Shown here one piece after another: positions 62,301-64,000 of a DNA stretch of 64,000 nucleotides (within the stretch, counting starts at the first letter, position 1; each line of letters opens with the position of its first letter). The stretch is from assembly GCA_963832355.1 (NCBI GenBank), contig CAWHTX010000003.1, positions 372,001-436,000 of the forward strand. Direction: 5' to 3'. The position numbers were made by a program, and so were the translations under genes. The notes below the pieces were generated by a model. That model did not search any database. It saw nothing but the letters and a program-made list of their open reading frames with translations, and was not told where the DNA came from. This stretch comes from DATFVA01 sp963832355 (GTDB lineage: Bacteria; Bacteroidota; Ignavibacteria; Ignavibacteriales; Ignavibacteriaceae).

Positions 62301-63086
62301 GAAGAGAGCAAAATCTATAAGATAATACCCGGTCAGTTCAGCAGCTTTGCCTTCAAATTTGGCCAGTATATTCCCTATGTTAAGATCTCCATGCTGAAAT
62401 CCTGTGATAGTATCTATAGGTCTTACAGAATTCCAGAGTTCCTTCTGCTGAGCAAATACATATGGGTTTGGGAATACATTACCCTGAAGCAGAAGTGCGG
62501 GTATATTATTAGTTACCTTGCAGTTATCTTCAAGGAAACATTCGATATTCCCGCCGGGATTCAGCCGGTAACCGAGCCAGGAGGAAAGTATTTTCTGAGG
62601 ATGGGCTGCCTGTTTGAAAACAGGATCCGAGTTCCATCCGGAAAGCAGCATTCCGGCTGTTGTTCCAAACAACGTTTCAAGTTTATCCTGCTGCTGATAG
62701 CTGGCAAGAGGACGATAATTGTTGAGAGAATGTCCCGCTATATCATAGAATATTGCTACTGAGTTCTCAAGTTCAATTCTGTCAAATGCCAGACCCGCAA
62801 TGTGATTTCTCGCGAAGTCCGGGGGAGCCTGCTTAACTGCGGTACTATGCCTGGCAAGTTCATCCATTCCCGATTTATTGCTTTTATGATCGAGCTTAAG
62901 TACGAGATGACGAACATCATTGGAATCAGCTGTAGAAACACTCACCAGGAAGAGACTGGCGCCTGTCTGACCGCCTTTTAGTTCCTGCAGCAAGGTAACT
63001 TTTATTTTTTTTGATTCCTGAGCAAAGCTTAGTACGTTCTGATATTCAACGGGGAGAGAAAGAAATTCTTCTGCCAGATTGGTCAT
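59316..63086 (-). CDS. Kinase-like, STAND NTPase and TPR fusion protein
   Basis: 1256 residues from ATG 63086; a TTG at 63194 would add 36 residues, and neither start has a clear SD. Three parts: an N-terminal APH/kinase-like domain (~1-400) with a Gly-rich LKGGQTGASLFLV, a Lys in HLVLKLD and the catalytic HGDLNIGN (~231) plus YLIDFALF; a STAND/NB-ARC NTPase (~430-790) with Walker A TGPGGTGKTRLG, Walker B ILLLLDNFEQL and TSREPLRLRGE; a TPR array (~800-1256). The kinase-like part resembles the TCAD9 domains of predicted bacterial conflict systems. A sensing or defence role is inferred. Confidence 0.88.
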   Translation of the reverse strand: MTNLAEEFLSLPVEYQNVLSFAQESKKIKVTLLQELKGGQTGASLFLVSVSTADSNDVRHLVLKLDHKSNKSGMDELARHSTAVKQAPPDFARNHIAGLAFDRIELENSVAIFYDIAGHSLNNYRPLASYQQQDKLETLFGTTAGMLLSGWNSDPVFKQAAHPQKILSSWLGYRLNPGGNIECFLEDNCKVTNNIPALLLQGNVFPNPYVFAQQKELWNSVRPIDTITGFQHGDLNIGNILAKFEGKAAELTGYYLIDFALFKTGMPLMYDNCYLEMSYLVRELTRVSLAKWIDFVTRFAAEDIMDPQSVPIELAGICSVINSGRIVFADLVKKKYSSLSDDMWGQYWLAAVSAGLNYCNKVIISEHERLAGLIYAAAHLKRYHSMFGIHLPAEVQSIKIENLQPEPSRSDNKRNKSGIRNNLPPLITPFIGRQKELEIISDLLQREDVHLLSLTGPGGTGKTRLGIQLASHLMDNFNDGVFFVDLSTAMDTDSLFAAAARTLGLREISDRNMLDEVKKYLQNRKILLLLDNFEQLTMAAPHIYDLLLSCPQLKLIVTSREPLRLRGEQIFPVPPLQLPDTGPLKQAVSEILKNESVQFFAERAQSVKPDFKISEENVIPVIEICSRLDGLPLAIELAASRINLFSPEALLKRMDKRLKLLRGGARDLPERQQTLRDTIDWSYEMLSSEEQKLFALLSVFPECTFEQVESVAEKSDEENGFKSDIMDLLSSLIDKSLIRSSGRGDGSQRLRMLETIREYAAEKLEADPDFKAAVYHEHALYFVDFAQVQWKWLTGNERDEALNDLETDIQNIRASWKYWLGQKDIVQLQKLTDCLWLLYEARGWLYYSIELTNDLLNVLSSVPSTPERAEREIMLQMTLGRVLMALKGCTPDVEDVFNHALDLCNKYGEIPQSFSILRALASFYVYMGKFGKGLKIGKQLLQAAEKANNPSAKTEGHLIMGYSQVFSGDLAPGMNQLEKALASYKSANYTFFKFRFGNNPGVISHTTSSLCLWMMGFPDRSLFHSKESVKMAAQLNYPYSDAYAHFHSGLLHLWRDEPEVTAKNAQLVLDISEKHDFPIWKAAAHALYGVANVGLNRIKEGLEEIELGINLYTELKTPPVFWPLLLSLRAGSCLQAGMLEEGLSHINGALEIIGIESGNPLLASFFRIKGEILYMISPGNSADAESLFREAIKISEKQNILMFELDAALSLSKILADTEKSSETIVILTSVYEKFTEGFSTHSLLNAKKIIEASSI

Positions 63087-63266
63087 TGTGTTATGCTTTT
63101 GTTTTGTTAAAATTATTGCCTTCAGCCAGCGGAGATTCGGATAAGTATCGGCCGTGCTTTTAATATCCCTAAGGATTACGAGAAAATTCTTCAAGAATTA
63201 ATAATAGCATAACCCGGGGAAAGATCAGTTGTTTAGTGTTCCGTTACTCTTTCATTACTACTCGGA

Positions 63267-63461
63267 TTATTCGTGATTATTTCCATACTGAATTTGGATA
63301 AGCAGCTTCTGAAGATTTAGAGACCTTACCGAATCAACAGCATACTCGATGCGTCCTTCTTCACAAAGGCCTTTAATCCCAGCCTCTTCATAAGCACGGA
63401 TGAATTCCTTTGTACATTCCTCTCTAACTAACTCAGCGGCTCTTTCAATTTCTTTATCCAT
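63267..63461 (-). CDS. 64-residue acidic helical protein
   Basis: ATG 63461 with AAGGA five bases upstream. Two charged helices (KEIERAAELVREECTKEFIRAYEEAG; GRIEYAVDSVRSLNLQKLL). It lies 15 bp after the decarboxylase stop and 180 bp before the STAND gene, so it likely shares a transcript with the former. Family unknown. The strict Glu/Lys balance and good SD argue for a real gene. Confidence 0.65.
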   Translation of the reverse strand: MDKEIERAAELVREECTKEFIRAYEEAGIKGLCEEGRIEYAVDSVRSLNLQKLLIQIQYGNNHE

Positions 63462-63476
63462 AGCATATGTCCTTAT

Positions 63477-64000
63477 TCAGTCAACAGGTTTTGATTTCTT
63501 TTCAACAAGTTCTCTTCCTATCCTGACCACTTCTTTTGCCAGCAGATCGAAATCCTCTGTCCTGCTGCGATGGTTAGCGATAGCAATTCTCAGGCAGTAA
63601 ATATCTTTTAAAGTAGTATATGAAGGAACGGCTATTCCCTGCTCATGTAGTTGAAATAAAATTTCTTTATTAAGTCTGTTAAGTGTATCGGTATCAAGAT
63701 TACCGGGATTAAATCGGAAACAGACTATATCCAATCCGATTGGAGCAATTAATTCCAGGTTTGGATCATTCTCTACCAGATTGCCGAAATACTTTGCCTG
63801 TTCAATATTCCGGTCGATCATTCTGCCGAACTTATTCAGACCTTGTTCTTTAACGGACATCCAGACTTTCAGCGCCCGAAAGCTTCTTGATAATTCCAGC
63901 CCGTAGTCAGAGAACCAGAGGTCAGCACCGGGAATACCCCGAGTTTCGTGTGCAAGGTATTCAGGTGTAAGTGAAAATGCTGCTCTATGTTCAATTGAAT
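63477..64000 (-). CDS. PLP-dependent decarboxylase (group II), C-terminal part
   Basis: Amino-acid decarboxylase, partial: the frame is open from the window edge (SIEHRAAFSLTPEYLAHETRG at the start) to the stop at 63477, and the ATG at 63860 is internal. DLWFSDYGLELSRSFRALKVWMSVKEQG is the conserved segment after the PLP lysine, and AIANHRSRTEDFDLLAKEV the C-terminal helix. It most resembles aromatic-amino-acid or tyrosine-type decarboxylases; the substrate cannot be told from this part. The PLP site is outside the window. Confidence 0.88.
   Translation of the reverse strand, partial: SIEHRAAFSLTPEYLAHETRGIPGADLWFSDYGLELSRSFRALKVWMSVKEQGLNKFGRMIDRNIEQAKYFGNLVENDPNLELIAPIGLDIVCFRFNPGNLDTDTLNRLNKEILFQLHEQGIAVPSYTTLKDIYCLRIAIANHRSRTEDFDLLAKEVVRIGRELVEKKSKPVD

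Overview
The window reads as chromosome from a Gram-negative member of the Bacteroidota/Chlorobi group, most likely Ignavibacteria. The reasons are several secreted proteins ending in the type IX secretion (T9SS) sorting domain with the NYPNPFNP signature, a PorV/PorQ-type outer membrane protein, a TonB receptor paired with a DUF4249 lipoprotein, an S46 dipeptidyl-peptidase, BamD, and moderately AT-rich DNA. The taxonomic call is inference; no rRNA or marker set is present.

Layout. 1-7.8 kb: 3' end of glycyl-tRNA synthetase, a secreted FnIII-like protein, a TPR gene broken by a frameshift, a PorV/PorQ-like protein, a zinc-ribbon membrane protein, HtpX protease, an unknown envelope protein, BamD and a hotdog thioesterase. 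7.7-16.6 kb: a tightly packed run (VCBS/FG-GAP protein, a T9SS metalloprotease with a second frameshift, then ccmA-ccmB-ccmC-ccmD-ccmE-ccmF) ending at a strong terminator. CcmE carries a CxxxY haem-binding motif in place of HxxxY and no CcmH is present, as in variant System I*. 16.7-31.3 kb: DPP7/11-type peptidase, kelch T9SS protein, TonB receptor/DUF4249/PEGA-propeller run, then two closely related T9SS proteins separated by an oppositely oriented pair of DUF1670 genes. 31.4-37.7 kb: promoter, tRNA-Asn(GTT) and terminator, a decayed GIY-YIG nuclease, three minus-strand secreted proteins and about 1 kb of empty DNA. A 14-bp copy of the tRNA 3' end lies at 37151, so this stretch may be an old island.

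37.7-44.3 kb: site-2 protease with CBS domains, two paralogous NarL-type regulators with an altered switch residue, a small Met-rich secreted protein, a radical SAM/B12-type protein, a 44-residue Lys-rich protein and a fatty-acid desaturase. Similar T-rich motifs precede four of these genes, suggesting a shared regulon. 44.3-51.6 kb: an 11-bp tandem repeat, an unknown gene, a folded repeat with terminal inverted repeats, a secreted unknown protein and a 1733-residue modular T9SS surface protein (LamG, beta-helix, metzincin, VWA, ALTWDG repeats).

51.7-64 kb: a partner-switching module (propeller receptor fused to a SpoIIE phosphatase, RsbW-like kinase, STAS protein, second SpoIIE phosphatase), cyclopropane-fatty-acid synthase, a lone receiver protein, and on the minus strand a large APH-kinase-like/STAND NTPase/TPR protein, a 64-residue acidic protein and the C-terminal part of a PLP-dependent decarboxylase. 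The kinase-STAND-TPR fusion, the DUF1670 pair and the motif-linked 39-43 kb cluster are the best candidates for undescribed biology.
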